Assembly: GCA_017528345.1 (NCBI GenBank) | Contig: JAFXOX010000051.1 | Coordinates: 1-39,362, forward strand | Length of the DNA: 39,362 nucleotides | From: Desulfovibrio sp. | Lineage (GTDB): Bacteria > Desulfobacterota > Desulfovibrionia > Desulfovibrionales > Desulfovibrionaceae | Direction: 5' to 3' | Part shown: piece by piece, positions 1-8,345 of the stretch | Position numbering within the stretch: the stretch's first letter is position 1 | Layout: each line of letters begins with the position of its first letter | The notes under the pieces: generated by a model | Databases searched by the model: none | What the model saw: only the letters and a program-made list of their open reading frames with translations | Told to the model about the DNA's origin: nothing | Position numbers and translations under genes: made by a program

Positions 1-792
1 AGTTACGTTTCCGTTGAGAAGATCAATTCCTGCAAGCAAAGAAACTGTGCCTAATCTTTTGTACTCGTAGTCTCTGGCTACATAGCCATGCTCTGAGGTT
101 GGCGCGAGATCCGGTGCAATATTCACTATCGCCTGAATTCCAGGCTTTTCATCGTATGAGACTATGGTCTCTCCGACGACTGAATCCGCTTGCTGCCCAT
201 TGGCCACTTCGTCTCTGGTAAACTGTAAGATCCACTCAACTCGCTTGTACAAAAGAAGTACTGCTTCGGCCTTTTCTTTGAAATTTGGATCTTTTTTTAC
301 CAGGTAGTACTTTACTTGGTGAGGCTTAAGAGAATTGTCGTTGAGGATTGACCAAATTTTACTCTTACTGACCTTAAGAAGCGACGAATGTCCTTCTTTT
401 TCACAATGAGCTCTGACGTATTGAGTAAGGGCTTCCATGCTCCAAAGCTGTAATGGGGGACCGTTTGGAACATTTTGAGGCATTTGGCATCCAAGATGAA
501 TCACCCACATTCTGGCTTCGTTTGTGATCACTTTTGGTTTGCCAGGGCGTGCAAGATCCTCCAAGGCGGCATTTACGCCAAAAATTCTCCACTTTTTGAT
601 GGTGTTGTTGATAGCAGACTTGGAAAGCTGAACTTTTTCAGCAATTTCGTCGTTGGTTTTGCCATCAAGGACAAACAAAATGATTTTTGCTCTTTCAACA
701 GCGTTTCGTGGCGCAGTACGAGATTTTGCAATGCCCTGAAGTTTTTGCTTTTCCTCATTTGTGACCGTTATCTCTTTTCTTTTTCTTGCCAT
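1..792 (-). CDS. IS630-family transposase, C-terminus cut by window edge
   Basis: This is a DDE transposase of the IS630/Tc1-mariner type, which catalyses cut-and-paste transposition into TA sites. I translated the frame from the ATG at 792 down to base 1 and found no stop, giving 264 residues of a protein that in the family is usually about 340-360 aa. The N-terminus has a helix-turn-helix region (NDEIAEKVQLSKSAINNTIKKW), then a second winged-helix part (SLLKVSKSKIWSILNDN). The typical IS630 catalytic-core signature SYDEKPGIQAI follows near residue 210. A GGAGG on the minus strand lies 7 nt before the start. The catalytic residues beyond the edge cannot be checked, so it is unknown whether the element is active. 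It abuts the truncated last gene of the acyl operon, which suggests that it inserted there. Confidence 0.88.
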   Translation of the reverse strand, partial: MARKRKEITVTNEEKQKLQGIAKSRTAPRNAVERAKIILFVLDGKTNDEIAEKVQLSKSAINNTIKKWRIFGVNAALEDLARPGKPKVITNEARMWVIHLGCQMPQNVPNGPPLQLWSMEALTQYVRAHCEKEGHSSLLKVSKSKIWSILNDNSLKPHQVKYYLVKKDPNFKEKAEAVLLLYKRVEWILQFTRDEVANGQQADSVVGETIVSYDEKPGIQAIVNIAPDLAPTSEHGYVARDYEYKRLGTVSLLAGIDLLNGNVT

Positions 793-793
793 A

Positions 794-814
794 GAGGACC
801 TCCACGAGGACCTC
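794..814. repeat. Tandem 9-bp direct repeat at the transposase start
   Basis: GAGGACCTC occurs at 794-802 and again at 806-814, separated by 3 bp, directly before the transposase ATG. On the minus strand the repeat supplies the ribosome-binding GGAGG. It may also be part of the element's end where transposase binds, but the other end is outside the window, so terminal inverted repeats could not be matched. Confidence 0.5.
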
Positions 815-824
815 TAGCAGAATC

Positions 825-986
825 TTAGAAAAAAGACAAATTAATGTGGTTATTTACAGAACTGACTACTAGTTTTTCAAGCTCGTCGTAAGCTAAAAAT
901 ATGTTGGTAATACAACGACCACCTTCTTTTTTGATATAATCCGTCGCACTAACATACGCGTTGATATCGGCAGGTTCGATCAGCAT
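825..986 (-). pseudogene. Truncated last gene of the acyl operon (unknown family)
   Basis: An ATG at 986 overlaps the stop of the SDR gene by 7 bp (ATGCTGA), which is a typical translational-coupling arrangement. The frame runs only 53 codons (MLIEPADINAYVSATDYIKK and on) before a TAA at 825. That point lies about 30 bp from the start codon of the IS630-type transposase, in an A/T-rich stretch that is probably the element's end. The residues look like a real protein N-terminus (mixed alpha/beta composition, coupled start) rather than noise. I cannot assign a family. From context, an acyltransferase that unloads the carrier protein would make sense, but that is inference. The simplest reading is that the insertion removed the rest of the gene. 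Confidence 0.5.
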
Positions 987-1732
987 GATGCCCCTCCGTT
1001 AAACGGCAACGCAGCGCCAGTGATGTAAGCAGCCTTTCCACTCAACAGAAAGCCAACCATGTATGCCACATCGTCAGGGGGGATGCAGCCCAAGGGCTGG
1101 TAGCCACTAGCTTTGATTTTTTCATCAATGTCGCCCGTGCAATCGCACAACCACTTCAAACGTTGTGTGGCAACAACACCGGGACGAATGACATTGATAG
1201 TGGTATTCTTCTGCACTAGTTCCAACGCCAGACACTTGACGGCAGCATCCATTGCAGCCTTTGAAGCCGCGTATGCAGTGAAATACTTTTCGGGCGAAAT
1301 GGAGGCCATCGACGACACCGCAACAATGCGCAAAGGTTGCTTTTTGGCTTTTCTGCACGCAACAACACGCACAAACTCTATAAAAGCATAGAAATTGGTC
1401 ATCATAACAGCATGAAGCCGTTGGCTGGAAAGGTCTCGCAAACGGGCAATATCACCATTGCCCACGCAATACACCATACCGTCTATATGAGCATGCTTAT
1501 CAAGAATGATGTCAATAAGCTGCTCAATACAGTCAATTTGTGCCACGTCAAAGCTGTAAGCCGCATGCCCGCCTAAAGGCAGAGACGCCATCGCCTCATT
1601 AAGCTTAGCCTCATCCCTGGCAATACCGAGCACCGTATTGCCCATATCTGCGAGAAAACGGGCAACACTAAATCCAATACCGCTTGATGATCCAACGAGA
1701 AGAATATTTTTTTCTGTGAGCAGCGGAACCAT
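980..1732 (-). CDS. SDR-family reductase (FabG-like 3-oxoacyl-ACP reductase)
   Basis: This is a short-chain dehydrogenase/reductase of 250 residues, the usual length for classical SDRs. The nucleotide-binding motif is GSSSGIG (about residues 14-20). The structural NG motif is in CVGNGD (about 89-94). The catalytic serine is in AVSSMAS (about 138-144) and the YxxxK pair is Y154/K158 in YAASK. It probably reduces a beta-ketoacyl thioester to the beta-hydroxyacyl form with NAD(P)H, because it is the neighbour of two KASIII-like enzymes and two acyl carrier proteins in one tightly packed operon. A sugar dehydrogenase role cannot be excluded from sequence alone. An AGGGG lies about 7 nt before the ATG at 1732. 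The downstream gene overlaps it by 7 bp. Confidence 0.85.
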   Translation of the reverse strand: MVPLLTEKNILLVGSSSGIGFSVARFLADMGNTVLGIARDEAKLNEAMASLPLGGHAAYSFDVAQIDCIEQLIDIILDKHAHIDGMVYCVGNGDIARLRDLSSQRLHAVMMTNFYAFIEFVRVVACRKAKKQPLRIVAVSSMASISPEKYFTAYAASKAAMDAAVKCLALELVQKNTTINVIRPGVVATQRLKWLCDCTGDIDEKIKASGYQPLGCIPPDDVAYMVGFLLSGKAAYITGAALPFNGGASC

Positions 1733-1747
1733 CGAGACCCCTTTAAT

Positions 1748-2860
1748 TTACGGTTGCGGCGCGGGCTTGGCGTCAGCCTCAACAAAGCGATCATCCGAGC
1801 AAAAGACCGGAACAATGCATTTCGGTCGCACAGTTAAGGAAGCTATTCCCCAAGATAAGCCTGTTCCGAAAGCGCAACAAAGTAGCGCAAGTTCCTCTCT
1901 ATCCTGTCCGGCGTAGGCCGTTACCATTGTGAACGGAGTCGACGCGCCACTCGTATTACCGTAGTGGTCGAGCGACAATGGCACTTTTTCAAGACCAACG
2001 CCCAATCTTTTAGCAATGGTCTTAACAATTTTAAGATTCGCCTGGTGTAGTACTAAGCCATCATAGTCATCGAAAGACACGGCATGGGTTTGCAGAAATT
2101 CACGAATGCTATCCACAACAGTCGTTATGGAAAAGTTCATAATCTCAATGCCATCCATGTAGCCGAATTTTCCAGACGATGTGAATATGTCGCCATTAGG
2201 AAGGAGAATATTTTTCATAGAAATCCAAGCATTGCGAACACCTCCTAGGGGATTGTACAGATATTTGTAACCAGATCCGTCTGTATTCAGTGAAATAATT
2301 ATGGGTTTTGCATTTTCATCCCTCTCAAGAAGCAATGCCGTTGCAGATTCACCAAACATAAAAGCACTGTTAGGATAAGCAACAGGGTTGCCATCAGGAT
2401 AAAAATGCCATTGGCTGTCACCCGATATAACGAGAAGTCTTCGAATATGTTGCTGCTGTAAAAGCGAAGCAGCAACAGAAAGCCCATAGGGAAACGATGA
2501 ACACGCCAAGGGAATATCAAAGGCAAAAGCGTTATTGCGAAGTCCAAGAATGTAGTGCGCAAGGAATGAATTACCTGTTCCTGCATTGAAATCAGGGGTT
2601 TGCGAAAGAAAAATAATTCCATCCAACGATTCGGGACCCCACCCGATAGAATCCATGGCTCGTTTCGCAGCAGAGCATCCGAGGTCAACAGCGGTCTGAC
2701 GCGAGAGGGAAATATGACGCTCTTTAACTCCCGTGAGTTTCTGAAAAGCGATGACCTTATCGGGGATGCTCAGTTTAACTGCTTCCAGCGTTTGAACAGG
2801 TGTCGGTGTACAGCCTGCCAATGCAGCTATGGAGATATTTAAAAATTCAAGATAGGGCAC
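1748..2860 (-). CDS. KASIII-like (FabH-type) ketoacyl-ACP synthase, first copy
   Basis: This is a thiolase-fold condensing enzyme of 370 aa; housekeeping FabH is about 320-330 aa. The Cys-His-Asn triad is visible: C120 in PLACSSFPYG, H272 in VLHQAN and N302 in HYGNTSGAS. The glycine-rich C-terminal FGTGLSWG loop is also present. It would condense an acyl-CoA or acyl-ACP primer with malonyl-ACP. The last 25 residues (after about 345) form an extra tail rich in charged residues and proline that FabH lacks. It is the fifth gene of the acyl operon, 9 bp after the ACP gene and 15 bp before the SDR gene. FabH-like enzymes in surface-glycan or secondary-metabolite clusters usually make a dedicated short acyl group. 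The substrate here cannot be read from sequence. Confidence 0.87.
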   Translation of the reverse strand: MPYLEFLNISIAALAGCTPTPVQTLEAVKLSIPDKVIAFQKLTGVKERHISLSRQTAVDLGCSAAKRAMDSIGWGPESLDGIIFLSQTPDFNAGTGNSFLAHYILGLRNNAFAFDIPLACSSFPYGLSVAASLLQQQHIRRLLVISGDSQWHFYPDGNPVAYPNSAFMFGESATALLLERDENAKPIIISLNTDGSGYKYLYNPLGGVRNAWISMKNILLPNGDIFTSSGKFGYMDGIEIMNFSITTVVDSIREFLQTHAVSFDDYDGLVLHQANLKIVKTIAKRLGVGLEKVPLSLDHYGNTSGASTPFTMVTAYAGQDREELALLCCAFGTGLSWGIASLTVRPKCIVPVFCSDDRFVEADAKPAPQP

Positions 2861-2869
2861 AGCATATCC

Positions 2870-3097
2870 TCACTCATCTGGCTTCATTGTATCAAGAATA
2901 TCCTGAACCGTTTTAAAATCGCGTATCTGTGTAGCTCGGACCGTTTTTTTAAATTCATCGCCCATCAACACAACGTAGGACAACGCTGCCAAGGAATCCC
3001 ATTCCTCGATGTCTTCAAGTTTCATGTCAGGCTGTAACGAACCAGGTTCAATATCCATGCATTCTTCTAGTGCTGCGAGTTTTTCATGTGTATTCAT
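2870..3097 (-). CDS. Acyl carrier protein, second copy in operon
   Basis: A 75-residue acidic protein with the size and layout of an acyl carrier protein. The phosphopantetheine attachment serine is S35 in EEWDSLAAL, at the start of helix II where the family expects it. It would carry the growing acyl chain as a thioester between the neighbouring KASIII-like enzymes and the SDR reductase. It lies 2 bp after the second KASIII-like gene and 9 bp before the first, so it is almost certainly cotranscribed. The WDSL variant (instead of the LDSL of housekeeping AcpP) is common in specialised, cluster-encoded carrier proteins. The holo form would need a phosphopantetheinyl transferase, and none is encoded in this window. 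Confidence 0.85.
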   Translation of the reverse strand: MNTHEKLAALEECMDIEPGSLQPDMKLEDIEEWDSLAALSYVVLMGDEFKKTVRATQIRDFKTVQDILDTMKPDE

Positions 3098-3099
3098 TA

Positions 3100-4206
3100 T
3101 TATACCTCTTTTGGTTTATAGATAGTACTACCATTGCCAGGATGTTCTATGAGGTCACAAAAATCCAGAGGACCAAGAGTATCTAAACACGAAGCCAGCG
3201 ATAAGCCAGCTCCAAATGCTGAATAGCATACAGAGAATGAGTCTTCTTTTATTATATTATTTAGATTATAAACTATGTTCAATGGGATAGTCACACATGA
3301 TGAATTTCCAAAATGCTCAACTATATTATTGAAAAATTTTTCTTGTGGTACATTTATAAGCTGTGATAGTTTTTGTAGCATGAATCTATTTGGTTGATGC
3401 GATAAGTAGTAATCAATGCTTTTTTTATCAATTTGCGCGTAATTACACAATTCATCAATAAGTGGAGGAACTTCTTTCATAACAAACTGAAAAACAGCAG
3501 TTCCATCCATATGTAAGTTATCAAGGCATCGGAAATTACCCATTTTATCCTTAAATATCTTAGCGGTTTCAGCAGAATGTGGCAAACGCATTCCACCTGC
3601 AGGAGTTATAAGAGCGTCGCGATTTTCACCTTGGAATTTAAATGCAAAATGCAATATATCATCTTGATTATCTGTTTTTTTTAAAACAGTAACAGCAGCA
3701 GCGTCGCCGCATAAGGGGTAAATATTTCTATCACTTTTATTTGCGTAACAGGATCCAGCATCAGTTGTTATAAGTAAAATTTCGTCAAACGAAGAATTTT
3801 TCAAAATTCCAGAAGCAATATATAAACCTGTAATAAATCCAATACAATTCTCGTATATATCAAGACAAAAAACGTCATGTTGAAATAGACATTGACCATG
3901 GATAACCTTACTGTTTCCAGGGACGGGATGATCAGCCATTTGAGCAACAACAATATATGCTTTAACACACTTTTTACTTATATATCTCTTATATTCCATG
4001 TAATCTATAATATATGATGCTAAATCGCACGGTGTTGTTCCTTTATCAGTTATGCGATGTTCATTAAAACCCATCACTCGAGCCAAGCGCCTTGATGATT
4101 TTTCTGAAAAAGGAAAATTTTTCAGTTCATCCTCAAATTTATAGATTGCAGATGGAACAGCCGCACATATTCCACGAATTTTTATACCTGAAATAGTTGC
4201 ATTCAT
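3100..4206 (-). CDS. KASIII-like (FabH-type) ketoacyl-ACP synthase, second copy
   Basis: This is a second thiolase-fold condensing enzyme of 368 aa, clearly diverged from the 1748-2860 copy. The Cys-His-Asn triad is C121 in YENCIGFITG, H270 in LSHQPNR and N301 in FGNSSCV. The C-terminal AFGAGLSLAS loop matches the family. Its start codon overlaps the stop of the upstream ACP gene (ATGA, 4203-4206), so translation is coupled. Base composition is noticeably more AT-rich than in the SDR or the first KAS gene, so the operon may have been assembled from different sources. Two different KASIII-like enzymes with two ACPs suggest two condensation or priming steps, or one heteromeric enzyme. With all triad residues present, both copies are probably catalytic. 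Confidence 0.85.
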   Translation of the reverse strand: MNATISGIKIRGICAAVPSAIYKFEDELKNFPFSEKSSRRLARVMGFNEHRITDKGTTPCDLASYIIDYMEYKRYISKKCVKAYIVVAQMADHPVPGNSKVIHGQCLFQHDVFCLDIYENCIGFITGLYIASGILKNSSFDEILLITTDAGSCYANKSDRNIYPLCGDAAAVTVLKKTDNQDDILHFAFKFQGENRDALITPAGGMRLPHSAETAKIFKDKMGNFRCLDNLHMDGTAVFQFVMKEVPPLIDELCNYAQIDKKSIDYYLSHQPNRFMLQKLSQLINVPQEKFFNNIVEHFGNSSCVTIPLNIVYNLNNIIKEDSFSVCYSAFGAGLSLASCLDTLGPLDFCDLIEHPGNGSTIYKPKEV

Positions 4207-4442
4207 CTTTTTTCCACTTTCCTACTTTTTTTTACAAGGGCACAAATACTATTTATAGATACAAAATTCTCAGGTATAATGTCCATCGCTGAAATAATAA
4301 TAGAAAATGTATTTTCTAATTCGGACACAAGTGTAACTATATCAAAGCTATCTAAATACCCTTCGTCTATAAAATTTTTCTCGTCAGAAAATATGTAGTC
4401 AGGCTGTATTTCGGATAATATTTCTTTTATTTTTGTTTCCAT
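4203..4442 (-). CDS. Acyl carrier protein, first copy in operon
   Basis: A 79-residue acyl carrier protein. The attachment serine is S32 in GYLDSFDIV, followed by the typical helix-II pattern. I chose the ATG at 4442 rather than the longer in-frame start at 4526 for two reasons. A GGAG lies 8 nt upstream of 4442. The longer form would also overlap the acyltransferase gene by about 80 bp and add 28 residues that carrier proteins lack. The start is 4 bp past the acyltransferase stop, and the stop overlaps the next KAS start by 4 bp (ATGA). The pairing of one ACP with each KASIII-like gene looks like a duplicated ACP-KAS unit. It lies in the AT-rich part of the operon. Confidence 0.83.
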   Translation of the reverse strand: METKIKEILSEIQPDYIFSDEKNFIDEGYLDSFDIVTLVSELENTFSIIISAMDIIPENFVSINSICALVKKSRKVEKR

Positions 4443-4446
4443 AGCA

Positions 4447-5103
4447 TTACTCCATAAATTTTTTACATTCATATATACCAATCTCACGTGCTGGGTTTCC
4501 GATGACTTTTGTATATTCTCCAACATCCTTTATAACAACACTACCCATGCAGACATAGGAATCTTTATGAATAATTGTTTTTGGCTTTACCGCGACATTA
4601 CTTCCCAAAAATACACGCTCTTCTATATTTACATACCCCATAATATTACAAAATGATGATATAGTACTATATTTTCCAATTGTAACATCATGACCTAAAT
4701 AGCATGCCTGGAGAGTAGTGAAATCACCTATTGACACATTTACTGTCATTCCCATTCCGCCATATATTACAACTCCTTCACCAATGGTATTGTTACGACC
4801 TAAACTAACTCCAGGATGTATGAAGGATGTAAAATGCGCCCCTTTTTCTTTTAGTATAGGAACAAGTCTCGCTTTCGCATGCGGATCAGCAATACCCATG
4901 AGTAGTGTATCATTTTCCTGCGGAATATATCCTTTTATCGTTCCTACAACATCTCGATCACAAGCTTTGCCTTGTAGTGGGTTATCTGTATCATCAAGAA
5001 ATCCTACGATAGTATACTTTCCAGAGTATAATCCAGTGTTCAATAACATACTTAACAGTTCACGTCCACAACCACCGGCTCCTACAATATAAAGACTTTT
5101 CAT
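4447..5103 (-). CDS. NeuD/PglD-family sugar O/N-acyltransferase
   Basis: This 218-aa protein has the two-part layout of the NeuD/PglD family. An N-terminal Rossmann-like domain (VGAGGCGRELLSMLL at residues 7-21) binds the sugar nucleotide, and a C-terminal left-handed beta-helix is built of hexapeptide repeats (for example IGEGVVIYGG, VSIGDF, VTIGKYSTIS, VFLGSNVAV). Such enzymes transfer an acetyl or other acyl group from a thioester to an amino or hydroxyl group of a sugar or sialic-acid-like nucleotide. It heads an operon of ACPs, KASIII-like enzymes and an SDR, so the donor could be an acyl-ACP made by those genes. That is inference, and acetyl-CoA remains the default donor. The promoter must lie in the AT-rich upstream region, but I could not single one out. 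Confidence 0.85.
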   Translation of the reverse strand: MKSLYIVGAGGCGRELLSMLLNTGLYSGKYTIVGFLDDTDNPLQGKACDRDVVGTIKGYIPQENDTLLMGIADPHAKARLVPILKEKGAHFTSFIHPGVSLGRNNTIGEGVVIYGGMGMTVNVSIGDFTTLQACYLGHDVTIGKYSTISSFCNIMGYVNIEERVFLGSNVAVKPKTIIHKDSYVCMGSVVIKDVGEYTKVIGNPAREIGIYECKKFME

Positions 5104-6678
5104 GCAATTCTACCTTCATTCGTAAATTTTAACAGTTTTCTGCACACATATTTCTCTTGAGTGTTGAACATTAAATTCAATTTCTTTAGAGTCTATCCGC
5201 AAAAATTAAATTAGCTGTATCAAGAAGAGTGTTAATCTTGAGTAGGGGTGATCGAAAGTTGCTGTTTCGGACAAGAACCATTACCCCCCATAGATCCGTT
5301 TTCTCCAGTAAATGCAGGGTATTACGCAGCGCATCGACACTTTCATGAAGCAGAACCATTAAATTTTAACTGCTCACGTGCATGCAGAAAGGGATGGGCA
5401 CAGTCCACCCACTAATAGCCGAGAACTATTTCGTGTTCAAGCATGCTGCCTCCTCAGTGATAAGAGAGGGATACGCGGGAAACGCTTACAGGACACGGCA
5501 GCCCCTTTATCCAGATTAGCATACAATCGATCTGCTTAATTATTTTTTTATAAATTTAACGATTTTTTAACATTGAATTAATATATGTATACACTAGGAA
5601 CTCAATCAAACAAGCAATCTTTATGAGAAAAAAGTTACCTAAGCGTGCTTTTTATAGTTTAAAGCAGCAACAAACATTATAAATGTTATTTTAGCCAAAT
5701 CTTTAGGCGTGGGAAATGTAACGTGTAACATATAAATGAAATGACTAGCTACATTGTAATATCGGATTTACTGCAAATTTTTATTTATTTGGCTAATCCT
5801 AACTCTAAATGTCATCTATATCCGGCAAACTCCAAGGACCAACGCCTGATGAAAGACAAGATCATCTATTGAGAATCTGAGAATATTTTATAGAATAGTA
5901 AAAATATATTATGTTAGACATATTTTGATATTTCTAAATTAAAAATCACTGTGAATAAAATTTTAATATTTTTTTGCAGCCTTCTTTTTTATCATTTCTA
6001 AAACTATACTTTATTTTCTTCTAAATTGACTTCTATTTTCTTAGCGTAACAATCAAGTTGACAATAAATATTCGTAAAAAAACAGTGAATGTCTGTAATC
6101 AATCCCCTGCGATATCCCTTGCAACATTTAGAAGTTATAAAAATGATGAGAAAGTGACAATATTATAGCGAACTATAGCAATTCGTATGGTGCTCCATAA
6201 CCGTAAACCTATGTAGAAAGTTCGATACTTTTGCTTTCCAGCACTACGCTAATTTAAATGTTTTGTTGCCGCAAATTCCAATTTTGGGATGCTCACGGCT
6301 ATCATAAAGCAAATTACAAACCTTTTCTTACTATTTTCTGCCGCTCAATCAATCTTTGGATACCTATATGGCGTCTTTTATTAAGTAAGATCATGTTCAT
6401 ACTTACGGTATTGCGAATGATTAAGGCCAGGTATCTGTCATTTAAATTTTTTATGTGTATTCTCTAATATTTTGACAGTAAATAGGCGTATTTATTATGA
6501 AATATAAGTTTAAAACATTCGTACAGTGTTCCTTTGAAATACTCATTTCCCTTGTAAATAAGCAGTGCTTTTGTTTGCTGGCGGACTTGTTATTTTCAAA
6601 GCATATACTAATTATAAAAGCTAATCTTTTTTCTATTTTGAATGACTATATATTAACTACCAAGTTCAATGATAATTC
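5104..6678. other. Gene-free AT-rich stretch with a short ORF remnant
   Basis: About 1.6 kb without a convincing gene. Short plus-strand frames at 6258-6467 and 6497-6694 have no ribosome-binding site and a composition of random AT-rich DNA. A 57-codon minus-strand frame (5359 to 5186, MVLLHESVDALRN and on) looks more protein-like and lies in a less AT-rich patch (about 5180-5530), so it may be a remnant of a lost gene. I could not assign it. The first hundred bases should hold the promoter of the acyl operon. Confidence 0.55.
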
Positions 6679-7245
6679 TTACGCAATTTTTTGATGACGC
6701 CAAGGATATATTGTAGCAAACTTCCATGTCGCGTGGACACCACTGATGAGTTCGGCAACGGAAGTGCACATCCGGCTCAATGCGGACGAAGTCTCTTTAG
6801 GAAGATGAAGAGCGCATGCGCGGCAAACTTTTTTGTACAAAGGGGATGGCGCCCCTATACTGAAGAGAAGCTTGACGGCATGCATTCCGGGGAATTCGCC
6901 ATGCCGCAAAAAGCGAACAAACGATTGATGCCCGCGGGTGTTCGTCTGACCGGAACAAAGAAGAATGTTGCGCTCTTCGTCAGGATGCCGCTCAATTTCG
7001 GTCGTAAAGGGGGACAGCAGCTCCACGGTGCGAGCCGTCAGTGGCACGGTATTCATGTACGTGCCTGCGTGCGAGGGAATGAAGGCGCAATTCCGGAGGG
7101 AAAGTGGGACAGGAAGGCATTGTTCTTTTCCAGCAATACCCTTATTCGCGTGCAGCTTAGCATAAAACAGCTCTTGCGATGGGACGAGGGGGTGTATATG
7201 TAATGGCTGGACATATCCTTTCGTGTGTCCTTCGCCCAAAATCAC
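6679..7245 (-). CDS. Possible coupled ORF of unknown function
   Basis: A minus-strand frame is open from a GTG at 7245 to a stop at 6679 (188 aa). The GTG overlaps the stop of the aminotransferase gene (GTGA), and GAGG lies about 6 nt upstream, so coupled translation is possible. Segments such as HPDEERNILLCSGQTN and LPKETSSALSRMC look protein-like, but I recognise no family, membrane segment or motif. The opposite strand is also open across 6691-7203, so the open frame alone is weak evidence. It may be a real small gene of the sugar pathway, a decayed gene or chance. The boundary with AT-rich DNA at about 6680 is abrupt. Confidence 0.33.
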   Translation of the reverse strand: MILGEGHTKGYVQPLHIHPLVPSQELFYAKLHANKGIAGKEQCLPVPLSLRNCAFIPSHAGTYMNTVPLTARTVELLSPFTTEIERHPDEERNILLCSGQTNTRGHQSFVRFLRHGEFPGMHAVKLLFSIGAPSPLYKKVCRACALHLPKETSSALSRMCTSVAELISGVHATWKFATIYPWRHQKIA

Positions 7246-8345
7246 CTGCCTCTGAGCGCCTCCGCGAGGGCTTTTGCCGCCGCCGTGACGGCGTCTTCCT
7301 TTAACTCGCCGTACATAGGTAGACACAGCACCCGGCTTGCTGCGTCTTCCGCAACGGGGCAGGGCCGCCGGCACGCCTTTTCGAGATAGGGCAGCGTGTT
7401 CAATGCTGGGGTGAAATAGCGCCTCGGGTAGATGCCAGCGATGTTGAGTGCCGTAAGGGCGCGCTCCCGGCATTGGGCATCTGGTAGAAGGACGGGGTAG
7501 TAGGCAAAATTCCACTCCTGCCCGCTGACTCGAGAAGGATATGCAAGATTTAGACCATTCAGTGCGTCATCGTAGGCGGTATGTAAACGGCGGCATTTTT
7601 CGATCTCCGCGTCGGTGCCGGGCAAAAGAGAAAGGCCCATCGCGGCGTGCAGCTCGCTTAGCTTTGCGTTGATGCCTAGCGTGAAATGCTCGTCGCCCAC
7701 ATGGCCGAAGGCACGGGCGAGCGAAAGCTCTCGTAATTCTTCCTCTCCGTGCGTGATTACACAGCCCCCCTCTACCGTATGAAAAATTTTGGTCGCGTGA
7801 AAGCTGCAGATGCTGTAATCGCCGTAATCGAGCAGGCTTTTGCCATTCTTACGCGAGCCAAAGGCCTGTGCGGCATCGTAGATGAGAGGGAGGCCGCGCT
7901 CACAGCAAAGGGCACCAAGCGCCTCAGTGTCACAGGCCATGCCATAAATGTGTACCGCCAGAACGCCTGCAATGTCGGAATCGGCATCAAGTTCCCGTCG
8001 CAGAAGCCAAGGGGATAGACAGAGGTCGGGGTCGATATCAATGAAAACGGGCGTGCAGCCCAGCCATAATAGCGCGGAGAGCGTCGCCACATAGGTGAAG
8101 GGCGTGATCGCCACCTTTTTGCCAGCAAGCCCCGCGCAATGCAGAGCTAGCATCAGGGCCGTCGTACCGTTGTTGCATGCCAAAAGATGTGGAGTGCCAA
8201 GATAGGCTGAAAGCGCCTGCTCCAGTTGGCGTACGCAAGGGCCATTGTTGGTAAGCCATGCGGCATCGAAGATCGTATCGCAGAGCGAGTAAAAATCCTC
8301 GCGTCTTGGCAGTCTTGCCTTTGTTACAAGAACGGGTTGATTCAT
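7242..8345 (-). CDS. DegT/DnrJ/EryC1/StrS-family sugar aminotransferase
   Basis: This is a PLP-dependent aminotransferase of 367 aa that acts on keto groups of nucleotide-linked sugars, using glutamate to make amino sugars for surface polysaccharide. The PLP-binding aspartate is D157 in YDAAQAFGS and the Schiff-base lysine is K186 in SFHATKIFHT. The substrate-binding GGC segment and the C-terminal PRRYFTPALN region are typical of the WecE/VioA branch, which makes 4-amino-4,6-dideoxy sugars. It stands between decayed stretches, with a possible coupled ORF downstream. Its GC content is higher than that of the AT-rich flanks. The amino sugar it makes would be a natural acceptor for the acyltransferase at 4447-5103, though the two genes are not adjacent. 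Confidence 0.88.
   Translation of the reverse strand: MNQPVLVTKARLPRREDFYSLCDTIFDAAWLTNNGPCVRQLEQALSAYLGTPHLLACNNGTTALMLALHCAGLAGKKVAITPFTYVATLSALLWLGCTPVFIDIDPDLCLSPWLLRRELDADSDIAGVLAVHIYGMACDTEALGALCCERGLPLIYDAAQAFGSRKNGKSLLDYGDYSICSFHATKIFHTVEGGCVITHGEEELRELSLARAFGHVGDEHFTLGINAKLSELHAAMGLSLLPGTDAEIEKCRRLHTAYDDALNGLNLAYPSRVSGQEWNFAYYPVLLPDAQCRERALTALNIAGIYPRRYFTPALNTLPYLEKACRRPCPVAEDAASRVLCLPMYGELKEDAVTAAAKALAEALRGR

Noticed and set aside
6691..7203. 170-codon plus-strand frame
   Set aside because: It has no ribosome-binding site, is rich in Arg, Gly and Trp as shadow frames are, and faces a minus-strand frame that has a coupled start.
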